NCBI GenBank assembly: GCA_015178975.1 | Contig: WHVD01000026.1 | Coordinates: 124,001-188,000 of the forward strand | Origin: Hysterangium stoloniferum | Lineage: Eukaryota > Basidiomycota > Agaricomycetes > Hysterangiales > Hysterangiaceae | Length of the DNA: 64,000 nt | Direction: 5' to 3' | Part shown: positions 53,900 through 64,000 of the stretch, piece after piece | Layout: each line of letters begins with the position of its first letter | Numbering within the stretch: position 1 is the first letter of the stretch | Made by a program: the position numbers and the translations under genes | The notes under the pieces: model-generated | What the model was told of the DNA's origin: nothing | The model's input: the letters and a program-made list of their open reading frames with translations, nothing else | Databases searched by the model: none

Positions 53900-54338
53900 G
53901 ATTATCCTTTTGGGGATAAATTCCACAAAATGGATTGGTTGGCCAAATAGTTCTGGTTAACTTTCTAAACCAAATAAATTTAAATTATATGAACTACATT
54001 TGAAAGTTCACATGTATACAAGAGAATGCATCTTATCCCAAAGATTAAGTCATAACCCAAATAATTTTGTTTAACCATGACATTTGTGCATATTTTGAAA
54101 GTCACAGAGATACTAGAGAATGCATTTTATCCCAAAGATTAGGTAACAACCCAGATAATCTTATTTAACCATGACATTTGTGCATATTTTAAAAGAGCAT
54201 ACAAGTCTTAAAGATGAAATTTTGGGGTAATGAAATATAAACTCTTGAAACATGTAGTCATAGCCTTTTTCCATAAAATTTTGTGTATTCAATAAATTGT
54301 GACTATCCTCCTTAATAACCCACAAGTATATATGTATG
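53900..54338. repeat. AT-rich spacer with a ~94-bp tandem duplication
   Basis: Agagaatgca/c-ttatcccaaagatta through ttaaccatgacatttgtgcatatttt occurs at about 54021 and again at about 54115. No gene. Confidence 0.55.
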
Positions 54339-55080
54339 TTGCTTGAACTAACCATATATCATAGTCGAAATATATTGAAGAAATTATAGAAAAATTAAAG
54401 AACAAATATTGAAATAAGTATATTACAGGTAAATGTCTGGGGAGAAGAGGTGCAAGGATGTTAAGTTCTGGATCTCGGGGGAGAATTTCTGATGGATATT
54501 CCAGACACTTCCAAGAAATATGTCCTCGGAGTTTCGGAGAATTAGTCCAGGAGTTTCTGGGGATTAGTAATGGGAGTATCGGAATATTACCAGAGTACAG
54601 ATGGACTTGGCTTCAGCTTATGTGCTGCGCCCTTGTGCACTCACTCGGGTATCCATATTTCAGAGAATGAATATATGTCGGAATGTTTATGGATACTCAG
54701 AAGTTCTGGGAGTTCCAGATATCCAGAGTCCAGAGAGTTCCGAAGATTGAGCGTGCAGAAAGACAGAAGAGATACAAACTAATTCAAGATTGAAACTAAA
54801 GAGTAAGTACATGACTATGGAAGACTATATAGATGTTCCAGTTATTGTACTACAAATCTAGAAGTATAATAAGACAGATTAGGATGAAGATTCTGAAACA
54901 GGAATACAACAAGAACAATAAACAAGTGAATGAATAACTGTTGACCTGTCAGTTACTAAACATGGAACAAGGATGAGGTTTGGAAATACGGAAACTATAA
55001 ATGTTCCATAGTCAGAAGTCAGGTCGGATTTTGAGGTGGATGTCAGAAAGTCGGATCAGAGATGGGAGTCTGACAGGGAG

Positions 55081-55498
55081 TGTGAGGAGTATGCTTTTAC
55101 CACAGTTTCATTGTGGTAAAACACTCCTTTTATTTTATTTATATTTTACACATTTTATTCATATTTTTCTATCCTTTATATTCTTTGAATATCATACCAT
55201 TTCATTAGTTCGAAGCTTTGTGTATACTTGTGGGTGCACTCGACACCAAATAGAACTCAGACACACTTTTACCCAAGAACCACTACTCGTAAGACATAAA
55301 CTAGGTCTACTACGAGTGGTGATCAGGGTAACGTGTCAGCTACTACATAGGTAGCAGTATCTGAACTATCTAACACTTCTGGCCTCGAACTGTAACAGTC
55401 GAGGCCTCCACTCGAATCATCCTTCTCAAATCATCCTTCCTCCCATTCTACTCATTTCTTTGTATATAGAATGGTCAGAACTTATACCACTCTTCACA
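55081..55498 (+). mobile_element. Solo Gypsy-related LTR (418 bp) nested in the minisatellite
   Basis: Begins TGTGAGGAGTATGC, ends TACCACTCTTCACA, with a perfect GGGAG duplication (55076-55080, 55499-55503). Closest to 43506-43832, with about 90 extra bp. Confidence 0.88.
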
Positions 55499-56260
55499 GG
55501 GAGTCTGACCAGGAGGCTGACCAGGAGTCTGACCAGGAGTCTGACCGGGAGTCTGACTGGAAGTCTGACTGGAAGTCTGACTGGAAGTCTGACTGGAAGT
55601 CTGACTGGAAGTCTGACTGGAAGTCTGACTGGAAGTCTGACCAGAAGTCTCACTGAAAGTCTGACCAGAAGTCTCACTGAAAGTCTGACCAGAAGTCTCA
55701 CTGAAAGTCTGACCAGAAGTCTGACCAGAAGTCTGACCAGGAGTCTGACCAGAAGTCTGACCGGGAGTCTGACCAGAAGTCTGACCGGGAGTCTGACCAG
55801 AAGTCTGACCGGGAGTCTGACCAGAAGTCTGACTGGGAGTCTGACCAGAAGTCTGACCGGGAGTCTGACCAGAAGTCTGACCAGGAGTCTGACCAGAAGT
55901 CTGACCGGGAGTCTGACCAGAAGTCTGACCGGGAGTCTGACCAGAAGTCTGACCGGGAGTCTGACCAGAAGTCTGACCGGGAGTCTGACCAGAAGTCTGA
56001 CCGGGAGTCTGACCAGAAGTCTGACCGGGAGTCTGACCAGAAGTCTGACCGGGAGTCTGACCAGAAGTCTGACCGGGAGTCTGACCAGAAGTCTGACCGG
56101 GAGTCTGACCAGAAGTCTGACCGGGAGTCTGACCAGAAGTCTGACCGGGAGTCTGACCAGAAGTCTGACCGGGAGTCTGACCAGAAGTCTGACCGGGGGT
56201 CTGACTGGAAGTCTGACTGGGAGTCTGACTGGGAGTCTGACTGGGAGTCTGACTGGAAGT
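55499..56260 (+). repeat. 12-bp minisatellite (GTCTGACCAGAA / GTCTGACCGGGA)
   Basis: About 63 units of GTCTGACYRGRA. From about 55735 the two variants alternate, giving a 24-bp higher-order repeat. Since 12 is a multiple of 3, both strands are open: plus gives Ser-Leu-Thr-Arg/Gly repeats and minus gives Gln-Thr-Ser/Pro-Gly repeats. These are not credited as genes. Confidence 0.9.
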
Positions 56261-56539
56261 CACCTTGAAGGGATGAGGATCAGGTACCAGTGGATTCTGG
56301 ATCTTGATACTGGTCCAGAAGATGGTTTGGACCGAGAGATAATATCCGGGAAATACTCCAAAGAGTTTCCAGGAATGGATCTTCACAAAGGAGGAGGAAA
56401 GATTATGCCTACTCCCTCACAGTGAGGGTGCAGCACATGAGCTGAAGCCAAGTCCTTCTGTATTTCTGGTATCATCCTGACAGTTTTGAGATATTACTGG
56501 GTATTTGCCTGGTAGACCTGGAACTTAACAGGTTGTCCT

Positions 56540-57130
56540 AGAAGAATAATACACATAAAATGATAAGTGAGTGTATTTTCAGCAAAGCCATTGGTTCCAG
56601 GGCAAGTGCAGCCATTGACTTAGAGAAGTAGCAGGAGTGGGCTAGAATATAATTTAGGCAAAAGTTGGATCCTGGGTAGAATCCAGACACAGGTCTTAAC
56701 ACATTGACCTGAGACTCTTTTGGATGAGTTTTTCTTGATCTGAGCTACTCTCTGTCCTTTAAATTTAGAGGTAGATGAAATCAATGGTATGATCATTGAA
56801 AAACTTCTAGGGATTAGACAAACCTACTACAGTGCAAACAGTGTCAAAGGTGGAGACAATGCAACATTATGTATATCCTGCTGAGTCCTTAAACTCAATG
56901 AGAGGATTGTCACCAAGCAAACTGCATCTGAAACCTAGATGGGACCTTCATTCATCCCTCAGATAGCAATTAATCCAACTACAAAGTTATCATTTGAATT
57001 ACATCATGAACAGTTTCCACTTTAGTTGGGGTTTGCTATGACTATTAAAAAGTCACAAGGTCAATCTTTAAAACAATTGTTGGATTGGATCTGCATGCTT
57101 GTTCAGACCTGTGCCCAGGAGCCAATTGGC
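56540..57130 (+). pseudogene. Helitron helicase C-terminal fragment, first copy
   Basis: A decayed Pif1-type helicase tail: tacagtgcaaacagtgtcaaaggtggaga (YYSANSVKGGD) near 56826, then sequence for FAMTIKKSQGQSLK near 57040. More decayed than the copy at 61900. Confidence 0.6.
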
Positions 57131-58076
57131 TCCCAATCTATTCATCCTAGATTTCCCTTTAATAATTATTTGCATGGTCTCAGACCTCTGTGAGCCTTTG
57201 AGCATTTACTGAGCATTTATCAGGCCTTGATAATGCTTGTATGCCTCATCATAGATACTTTACTTTACTCTTGTTCACTTCTACTTAGACTGCCTTCAGG
57301 CCCATTGGACAACATATTAGTGTCCCAATATGGCAAATTGTGTAGTCAAAAGATGATAATGTATTATTATGTTTGAGATGTTATCACATCTTTTATACTA
57401 AATAAATACTAACTAATTACTAATATTTCCGGATATGGGATATCAAGTTGCTGGCCCCACAACATAGCATTAGTGAGCCACTGACTCATTACACTGGAAT
57501 GTGATGGAGTCGTCGGGAACCTTTACTAATATTATATTTTATTACCAATACTCCCCCTCAATGAGATATCCCAATTATTAATAAAATGTTACAACTGGAA
57601 CTCCCACTGGACTCCGGGCACCAACCTATATGCACCCGCACTCTAGATACATTGTTTTCAGTCAACCGGAATACCCGCCAGCACCCGGACATTGATCCTG
57701 TCCATGCCGACTTTCATTGTCTTATGAACCAGTCACTGGAATACCCACCAGGACCCGTGCACATCATCTCCTGTCTATTTCTGATCCTGTCCCACCTACC
57801 AGTCACCAGACCCCACTTGGAAAACCCATCAGCTCTCTAACTGAGCCCCATTCCCGTTATGGACATACATATGACCTGTCACGATTCGGACTCCACTCCC
57901 GCCCCATTCCTGTTTACGGTCTAATGACCTGTCACATTTTGGACTCCACTCTGCTCTGTTCCATTCCTAACACCAAATCTAGTGTTTACTTATCTCATTT
58001 CATGTTTGCTAGTTTAGATTTCATTATTCCTGGATTTGGTATTGCATACACTCAGCAGTCTATATAAACTAGTTAA
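57131..58076. other. Helitron-flank repeat, then unassigned sequence
   Basis: 57131-57330 matches 62580-62790 (ctagatttccctttaataattatttgca; ttcaggcccattggacaa). 57331-58076 has only short frames (for example 57586-57840) with no recognised domain. Confidence 0.4.
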
Positions 58077-58405
58077 TGTTGTACATACAATCCAGTCAGA
58101 AAATCAGATTAGATTTCCCACTCTAAACTCCTCTCTGAGAATACCGCTTTACTCTCGTCAGAGCCCACGGGCTCCAACTCTCCTGTCGCTTGACCTCTAA
58201 CTCTATTTGTCACCTGACCTCAGTCTCACCAACTCCCAACCTATCGTCTGTCTCCCTGGACTCCTCGGGTTTCCCATCCACCTGTCTGAAATTGGACAAC
58301 ATGATCTCACGAGGGCGCAGCCTATAAGCTGAAGCCAAGTCCTACCGGCTTTCCTGCAGGTTTCTCCAGAAACCCTCTGATAAGCTCCATGCACGCCGCT
58401 TAACA
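58077..58405 (-). repeat. Copia LTR (329 bp), 3' end of the fragment below
   Basis: On the minus strand it starts TGTTAAGCGGCGTGCATGG directly after the RNase H fragment and ends GTATGTACAACA. Related copies: 53639-53899 (truncated) and 61261-61652. Confidence 0.7.
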
Positions 58406-58773
58406 TAAAATCCCAATTTCTTCTTTAAATAGTTATGCTGGTTTAAGTCCAGCCCTTTCATCATAATATCCGCTGGGTTTTCCTTTGACTGAATGTATGT
58501 AAGTGATGCCTCGTTAGAGACCACTTTCTCACAAATGAAATGATAAGCAGCTTTGATGTGCTTTGTGCATGCATGGAACGTTGCATCATGGGCAAGTGAA
58601 ATCGCACCTAGATTGTTTGGTTTCATAGTTGTTGGGTCATTGCTGATATCGAACCATAAATCGGTAAGTAATTTCCACAACCAAGTTAATTCTTTGGCTC
58701 CCTCAGTTAGGGCAATACAGTAGGCAACAAAACCGTTCAGATGTTTCTTTGTTTTGGAAAGACCCTTTAGCAT
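58342..58773 (-). pseudogene. Copia RNase H C-terminal fragment
   Basis: ALTEGAKELTWLWKLLTDLW, NNLGAISLAHDATFHACTKH, IKAAYHFICEKVVSNEASL and ENPADIMMKGL are the classic end of Copia RNase H. The frame runs into the LTR (the coding part is 58406-58773). Everything upstream of the KGLSKTKKH region is missing because a solo LTR begins at 58778. Confidence 0.8.
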
Positions 58774-59040
58774 TAGCTGTTAAGAACTGAAAACTGACTA
58801 ATGTCAGTGGCTGACAGGGACCGATCGGAAGGACTTGGCTTCAGCTTATGTGCTGTGCCCTCACAAATATCCGTAGGGTGTCCTTAGATTTCGGGCGGGC
58901 GAAGACTAATCCTAAAGAGCTCCTTTCGGCGAGATACCGATCGGAACCGAAGGACAAGTCGAGTGTCGGGCCAAGGGGTCAGGGCCGGGAGTGGGCGAGT
59001 GCACGCAAAGGCGGATGGGGGGGTTCTTAGTATGGGACTG

Positions 59041-60130
59041 TGTTAAGAGCAGAAACTGACAGATGTCGGCTGGCCGACGGGGACCGATCGGAAGGACTTG
59101 GCTTCAGCTTATGTGCTGCGCCCTTGCAAGTTACTGTCGGGTGTCCTTAAATTTCGGGCAGGCGGAAACTAGTCCTATCAAGTAAACCTCTCAGTAAACT
59201 ACCGATCAGAAACTGAAGGATAAGTCGAGGGTTGGGCTGAGGGGTTGGAGACCAAGAGTCGGAGACTAAGAGAGTCAGAGACTGAGAGAGTCGGAGACTG
59301 AGAGTCGGAGACTGAGAGTCGGAGACTGAGAGTCGGAGACTGAGAGTCGGAGACTGAGAGTCGGAGACTGAGAGTCGGAGACTGAGAGTCGGAGACTGAG
59401 AGTCGGAGACTGAGAGTCGGAGACTGAGAGTCGGAGACTGAGAGTCGGAGACTGAGAGTCGGAGACTGAGAGTCGGAGACTGAGAGTCGGCGACCGAGAG
59501 AGTCAGAGACTGAGAGAGTCGGAGACTGAGAGTCAGAGATTAGAGGTTGAAGTCGTAAATGTAGGTTGAATCGTAAATCGGATGGAGTCGGAGTGTGGTG
59601 GTCGTGAATAGATAATGGAGTCGGAAATTAGAGGGGTATCTAAGTTGATCTAAGTCAATATTCTAAGTCAATATTCTGATTGTCTAATAACTACATTTAC
59701 AGTGGGTTTATATACGAGTTGTCGGTGTCTAGAAACTACTAACTAAGGGAAGAGCGGAAACACTATTTGACGAATAGACTTGACTAGAAACCGGAAAGTT
59801 ACAATAAGATCGGAAAGCCGAGATTTAGCCGAGAGCGGGGTTACGAGAAAAGGGAATAGTCCACGGGCTACAAGTATATATGGGCATATGTGAAACATAG
59901 AGTAAAATGGATCATCATAATGAAAAGGGACGAATCAAAGCATAACCAGATGGTACGAGTATATTTTGACAGGGGCGTAAATGGGGTTTGATCGCCGTGA
60001 AGGTATACATCAGTGTCGGTGTTCCGAAGGTTGCCAAAATAATGACTTGATCAATAACATGGAACATCGATAGACAGTAGTATTCTCGGGGACCGTCAGA
60101 TTGCGACATGGTTACGACATGGTCGTAACA
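59041..60130 (+). mobile_element. Nested solo LTR of the same family, 1090 bp
   Basis: Begins TGTTAAGAGCAGAAACTG and ends CATGGTCGTAACA, with a perfect GACTG duplication (59036-59040, 60131-60135). Its 3' half is similar to 60136-60595. The extra length is mainly the 14-bp minisatellite. Confidence 0.9.
59246..59546 (+). repeat. 14-bp minisatellite (GAGAGTCGGAGACT)
   Basis: About 20 units of GAGAGTCGGAGACT inside the LTR, with slightly longer variant units at both ends. Confidence 0.9.
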
Positions 60131-60600
60131 GACTGTTACAGACGTATGAGGGTATTCTGAGTCGATATTCTGATTGCCTCGTAACTACAACTACAGCGGG
60201 TTCATATACAAGTAACAGGCGTCTAGAAAATACTAATGGGGAGAAGGGCGGAAAACGGCATTAACAATAAGCTTGACTAGGAACGGGAAGTTTATGATTA
60301 GTTCGGAGGCCGATGATAACCGAGAGCGGGATTATGATAAAAGGGAATAGTTCAAGGACTACAAATATAGATAGACATATGTGAAACATAAGATTGAACG
60401 GATCAACATAATAAAAGGGATGTATCAAAAGTTTGACCAGACAATACAAGTTATTTTGATGTGGGTGTAAATGGAGTTTGATCTTCATGAAAACATACGT
60501 CAGCTTCGGGGCCGATGGTTTCCGAGATGGTGACTTGAAACATTGATAAGTGGCGATAACCTCGGGACCTATAGGGTTGTGACACGGTCGTAACATTAGC

Positions 60601-60776
60601 CCAAAATAAATTCTAAAAATTCTGAATAAATTATGATAGATGCTCTAATATCACAAAATGTTGATTACATAATCATGATGTCATATGTCCGTTTATGGCA
60701 ATGTAATAATAGGATTAATGAAGCTTGTACATCCGAACGGTTTTGTTGCCTGTATTTTATAAACCTATATACTAAA
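60601..60776. other. Flank of the Tc1 fragment, AT-rich
   Basis: No ORF; probably the 3' untranslated part of the Tc1-like element. No terminal repeat identified. Confidence 0.35.
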
Positions 60777-61260
60777 CTAGCACTTGGTATACCCTCCCTT
60801 GGCCTTAATTACAGCTTCAACTCTTCTAAGCATACTTTTTACCAAGTTCTGACACACCTCTTTTGGTATCTTCTCCCATTCCACTTGACAGTGCTTCCAA
60901 AGCTCCTCCACTCCACTAGGTAGTGTGTTGTAGTCAGTTAGCCTCCTTTTCAAGGGTTTAGATCTGGAGACTGTGCTGGTCATTGCATAACAGTATAGCC
61001 ATGGTCATCAAACCACTTTTGAGCAGTTTTCTGGTATGCTTTGGCCCATTATCCTGCTGGAAGATGGTATCAGATGGAGTTTCTTTGTGAAACTCAAGGG
61101 ATTGCTGAAGTTCATCCTCCAAGATGGAGCAGTAAAGCTGTGAATCCATCTTCCCTTCAATACTAGTGACATATCCAATGCCTTCCCAATGCATGCAACC
61201 CCACATCATCACACTACCACCATCAAACTTCAATGTTCCCTCCACCTCACATCTAGCTGA
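60777..61260 (-). pseudogene. Tc1-like transposase, C-terminal half
   Basis: EGTLKFDGGSVMMWGCMHWE, IFQQDNGPKHT (second Asp region) and, after a frame change and small deletion near 60965, GVEELWKHCQVEWEKIP and SMLRRVEAVIKAKGGYTKC. This is a Tc1-type DD34E protein whose third catalytic block (normally PDLNPIEHLW) falls in the deletion. The N-terminal half is cut off by an LTR at 61261. Confidence 0.8.
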
Positions 61261-61652
61261 TGTTTGTACATACAATCTGGTCAGAAAATCAACTACAATC
61301 AACTTAAAATCAACTCTGAACTCCTCCAGTAACTTAAGCATATACATATCCCACTCTATATCCCACCTCTTAAAGCACATCATTGTCTCGGGGCCCACAG
61401 GCCTTTCCGACTCACCGTCGGACCTATTGACTGCAGGTTTCCTGTATCAACTCTCCAACCTCCCAACTTATCAACTGTTCAACAACTCGACTTATTGATC
61501 ACCTGGACTCCCTGGGTCTCCCATCCACCTGTCTGAAATTGGACACCACGATCTCATGAGAGTGCAGCCTATAAGCTGAAGCCAAGTCCTTCCTGGAATA
61601 TCCATGGGTTTCTCCAGAAACCCTCCACTAAGCTCCGCATGCCCCCTTAACA
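61261..61652 (-). repeat. Copia LTR-like repeat (392 bp)
   Basis: Ends ccccttaaca and carries cagcctataagctgaagcc; collinear with 58077-58405. Outer bases GCTGA and ATATG differ, so no target duplication; the left end is cut or rearranged. Confidence 0.55.
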
Positions 61653-61893
61653 ATATGGTGCTTTGAACCAACTATAGGGTAACATATTCAAAGAATATCT
61701 TAGTCAAAAATATTGAAATAAGTATATTAAATGTCTGGGGAAAAGAGGTGTGAGGTGGAGGAAAGATTATACATACCTACTCCCTCACAGTGAGAGTGCA
61801 GCACATACACTGAAGCCAAGTCCTTCTGTATTTCTCATATCATCCCGACAGTTTTGAGATATTCCTGGATATTTGCCTGGTAGACCTGAAACT
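61653..61893 (-). repeat. Second LTR-like piece, same as 54339-54458 plus 56393-56533
   Basis: Contiguous version of the repeat that is split at 54-56 kb. The core motif is at about 61797-61825 on the minus strand. Confidence 0.5.
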
Positions 61894-62580
61894 TCACAGG
61901 TTGTCCTAGAAGAATAATACCTATAAAATGATAAGTGAGTGTATTTTCAGCAAAGCCATAGGTTCCAGGGCAAGTGCAGACATTGACTCAGAGAAGTATG
62001 TAGCAAGAGACAACAAGAATTTAATTTAGGCAAAAGGATCCTGGGTAGAATCCAGACACAGGTCTTAACACATTCACCTGAGGCTTTTTTGGGTGAGTTT
62101 TTCTTGGTCTGAGCCATTCTCTGTGCTGTAAATTTAGAGGTAGATGAAATCAATGATACATATGATCTTTGAATTTTCTAGGGATTGAACAAACCTACTA
62201 CAGTGCAGACAGTGTCAAAGGTGGAGACAATGAAACATTATATCCTGCTGAGTCCTTAAAATCAATGAGAGGATTATCGCTAAGCAAACTGCATCTGAAA
62301 CCTAGAGTGCCATTGATGCTTCTTCAGAATGTGAATCCAGGACAAGGTTTGTGTAATGGAGCAAGACTTCAGTTGATACAAATGATATAGTACTTCAAGT
62401 GAAGATCATAATGGGACCGTCAGCAGGAGAGTGACATCCATCCCTCAGATAGCAATTATTCCACCACAAAACCATTTGAATTACATCATCAGCAGTTTCC
62501 GCTTTAGTTGGGGTTTGCTATGACTATCAAAAAGTCACAAGGTCAATCTTTAAAAATTGTTGGATTGGATCTGCATACTT
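61894..62580 (+). pseudogene. Helitron helicase C-terminal fragment, second copy
   Basis: GIEQTYYSADSVKGGD, YPAESLKSMRGLSLSKLHLK and VPLMLLQNVNPGQGLCNGAR (62160-62370) are typical of the Pif1-like helicase of Helitrons. The final motif region (FAMTIKKSQGQSLKIVGLDL) follows near 62515-62570 in a shifted frame after stops. The Rep part is absent. The same fragment with the same left border is at 56540. Confidence 0.75.
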
Positions 62581-63636
62581 GTTCGAACTTGTGGCCAGAA
62601 GCTAATTGGCCCCCAATCCATTCATCCTAGATTTCCCTTTAATAATTATTTGCATTGTCTCAGACCTCTGTGGGCCTTTGGGCATTTATTGGGCATTTAT
62701 TTTTGGCCTTGATTATGCTTGTATAATCTACTTTAGTCTTGTTCACTTCTACTTAGACTGCCTTCAGGCCCGCTGGACAATGTATTAGTGTCCCAATTGG
62801 TCCCCAACTTTTATCATTATTAAGATCTTCTCCTGCATACAGAATTTCGGTGCGTTTGAAAGTTACTACTCCATAGAGTACCGGAAGACTGTTGAATGGG
62901 CAATAACGGAATGTGAGCAGTTAGCCAGAACGACTTCGCCATGTATGGATACTTACTCAGTACATTTACTATCTTTTGCTGTTTTTCATGTACAATACAC
63001 TATGTAAAGGAGCCATGACAATGGAAAAGCTGGGGAAATACATTTATACAACACAAAAGACCCACAAATACAAAGAAAAATTCAGTCCCAAACACTACAT
63101 ATCTCACGGGAGGGTTCCTGAGCGTCTTGCAGCAGCCTTTCTGACGCATAAAATTAGCCTTTTAGGCATGTTTATATAATGGCGGCGGAATTAGGCAGAC
63201 AAATACTTGCACAGGAAGATAGCTCAATTCAAGGATGGATCGTAGAAATGAAAACGTGTAATGGAGAAAAGGAATCAACAAATGCAGCAATCATTGTGGC
63301 CTGTGGCAGGAAAATGATGCTAGGATCAGGCGTGCTTGCACACCCGCGCAGCGCACTTGCGCACCCGTGCGGCGTGCCCACATCCATGCACTGCGCGCAC
63401 CCAGTTGTGCACCCACGCGGCGCACTTGTGCTCCCGCGCATTCTACATTCACAGCATCCACCGGCCGTTCCTTAAACAACATCAAATGCCCTGGTGACCT
63501 GTGGCAGAAAAACGAGACGAGGATCATGGTGGATATGTGTAAATGACAATCACGAGGGTTCATTCATTAGAACATCCGAATCCGCTGTTTGATCTACCGG
63601 ATACATCTCATAGGCCTGTCACCGCATTGACATTTA
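62581..63636. other. Helitron flank, then unassigned sequence with GC-rich repeats
   Basis: 62581-62790 matches 57131-57320. 63335-63445 has short GC-rich repeats (gcgcacttgcgcaccc). Flanking it, gtggcctgtggcaggaaaatgatg (63297) recurs as gtgacctgtggcagaaaaacgag (63495). No gene is supported; the 98-aa frame at 63179-63475 is a by-product. Confidence 0.35.
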
Positions 63637-64000
63637 TCAATACATAAGGACAACAAGGTAGTAATCACTATTCACCTCGTTCATATTAAACTCAAATTGT
63701 TGCTGCTCGTTTTCCTCAAATTCACCGAGTGGCAGCTCACATGCGTAAACGTTCGTATCCTTCCATCGGCCTGTCAGGACCTGGCGATCCCGGGCGGATT
63801 CCGCTCCGCGCATGTTTGGGCCTACTATAACCAGGCGCCACTCGACATCGCGTTTGTGATTCATGATTTTGGAAACCTCGTTGAGGCCCTTGGTCGCAGA
63901 GCTATGAGAAGCACTTATGGTGAACTGTAGTGCCCAAACAATGTTGTCGGAGCGAATGAGAGCATCAACACCTTTGAAATTGGACTCCCGAGGTCGCCAG
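63637..64000 (-). CDS. 3' end of a gene resembling the Crinkler/RHS-type C-terminus
   Basis: An open frame runs from the window edge to a TGA at 63637, about 120 codons, 5' part missing. It reads ESNFKGVDALIRSDNIVWAL, then QFTISASHSSATKGLNEVSK, later EWRLVIVGPNM and TNVYACELPLGEF. In Crinkler and retrotransposon-hot-spot-like proteins of fungi and oomycetes the segment F-x-x-D-A-hydrophobic ... Q-x-T-x-S-x-x-H belongs to the PD-(D/E)XK nuclease-like fold near the end. Here Asp and Gln-Phe-Thr are present. If so, it acts intracellularly with an upstream NTPase domain outside the window. Family assignment is from motif memory. Confidence 0.5.
   Translation of the reverse strand, partial: WRPRESNFKGVDALIRSDNIVWALQFTISASHSSATKGLNEVSKIMNHKRDVEWRLVIVGPNMRGAESARDRQVLTGRWKDTNVYACELPLGEFEENEQQQFEFNMNEVNSDYYLVVLMY

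Larger units (their letters stand above)
54459..56387 (+). mobile_element. Solo LTR with internal minisatellite
   Basis: Begins TGTTAAGTTCTGGATC and ends GGAATGGATCTTCACA, with a perfect AAGGA duplication (54454-54458, 56388-56392). The unoccupied site is visible at 61735-61775. Without the nested LTR it is about 1.5 kb, half of it the 12-bp minisatellite. The core motif ACTTGGCTTCAGCTTATGTG is at about 54607. Confidence 0.75.
54339..56533 (-). repeat. Old LTR-like piece split by a younger LTR
   Basis: The two ends (54339-54458 and 56393-56533) together match 61657-61893, where they are contiguous. On the minus strand it starts TGTTAAGTTCCAGGTC and carries the recurring LTR core motif. Left border approximate. 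Confidence 0.45.
58778..60595 (+). mobile_element. Solo Copia-type LTR, itself split by a relative
   Basis: Begins TGTTAAGAACTGAAAACTG and ends CACGGTCGTAACA, with a perfect TTAGC duplication (58773-58777, 60596-60600). Its own sequence is 58778-59040 plus 60136-60595 (about 723 bp), interrupted by the LTR at 59041. Confidence 0.88.

Noticed and set aside
55460..56425. Long open frames on both strands (321 and 303 codons) of repeated SLTG/SLTR or TSGQTPGQ.
   Set aside because: They are by-products of a 12-bp minisatellite, whose period is a multiple of three, inside an LTR. No composition or context supports a protein.
55063..59546. A CRISPR array as explanation for the short regular repeats.
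   Set aside because: The repeats are contiguous 12- and 14-bp units without spacers, in a eukaryotic genome.
63335..63475. GC-rich repeats as a CpG-island promoter.
   Set aside because: They are short imperfect repeats of gcgcacttgcgcaccc flanked by a small duplication, with no gene following on either strand.

Overview
The window looks like a gene-poor, repeat-rich stretch of a filamentous basidiomycete genome, probably an agaricomycete. The evidence is short spliceosomal introns of 56-62 nt, a DDE transposase type that I know mainly from Agaricomycetes, Ty1/Copia, Ty3/Gypsy, MULE, Tc1/mariner and Helitron relics, and Mtf2-like fragments. I see no housekeeping gene, no rRNA and no CRISPR array. 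The species cannot be named from the sequence.

1-20.4 kb is dominated by a multicopy family of uncharacterised ~245-337 aa proteins, called here the CYWFA family after a conserved Cys-Tyr-Trp-Phe-Ala motif. Three copies are open (2884-3621 +, 8591-9328 -, and 14247-15378 +, which has two extra 5' introns). The others are truncated or frameshifted. Copies carry several hundred bases of conserved 3' flank, so they spread as segments in both orientations. Among them lie broken Mtf2-like fragments, a MITE containing a poly(A) retroposon with a 17-bp target duplication, and a solo LTR carrying a tRNA-like gene.

21.2-26.6 kb is a large imperfect palindrome. Its left arm alone holds a pol-less Copia element (21288-22820) and a 411-bp TRIM (23720-24130) with a tRNA-like gene in each LTR. 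Both use a primer-binding site matching the anticodon arm of initiator tRNA-Met, so the Copia-type machinery probably mobilises the TRIM. 27-41 kb holds dispersed repeats, two foldback elements, a second solo LTR with a tRNA-like gene, a decayed TA-flanked DDE transposon (31331-34299), and old CYWFA relics.

41.5-53.6 kb is a decayed MULE hit by three Gypsy-lineage insertions. One is a 9.6-kb Gypsy element on the minus strand whose gag-pol is broken but which keeps an intact 681-aa extra ORF downstream of pol. 53.6-62.8 kb is nested LTR and Helitron debris, including LTRs that contain 12-bp and 14-bp minisatellites and a short core motif that recurs in eight LTRs. The end of the window (63637-64000 -) is the 3' end of a gene resembling the C-terminus of Crinkler/RHS-type proteins.

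The most unusual content is the set of LTRs that embed tRNA-like genes: two LTR families and three loci, each with a perfect 5-bp target duplication.
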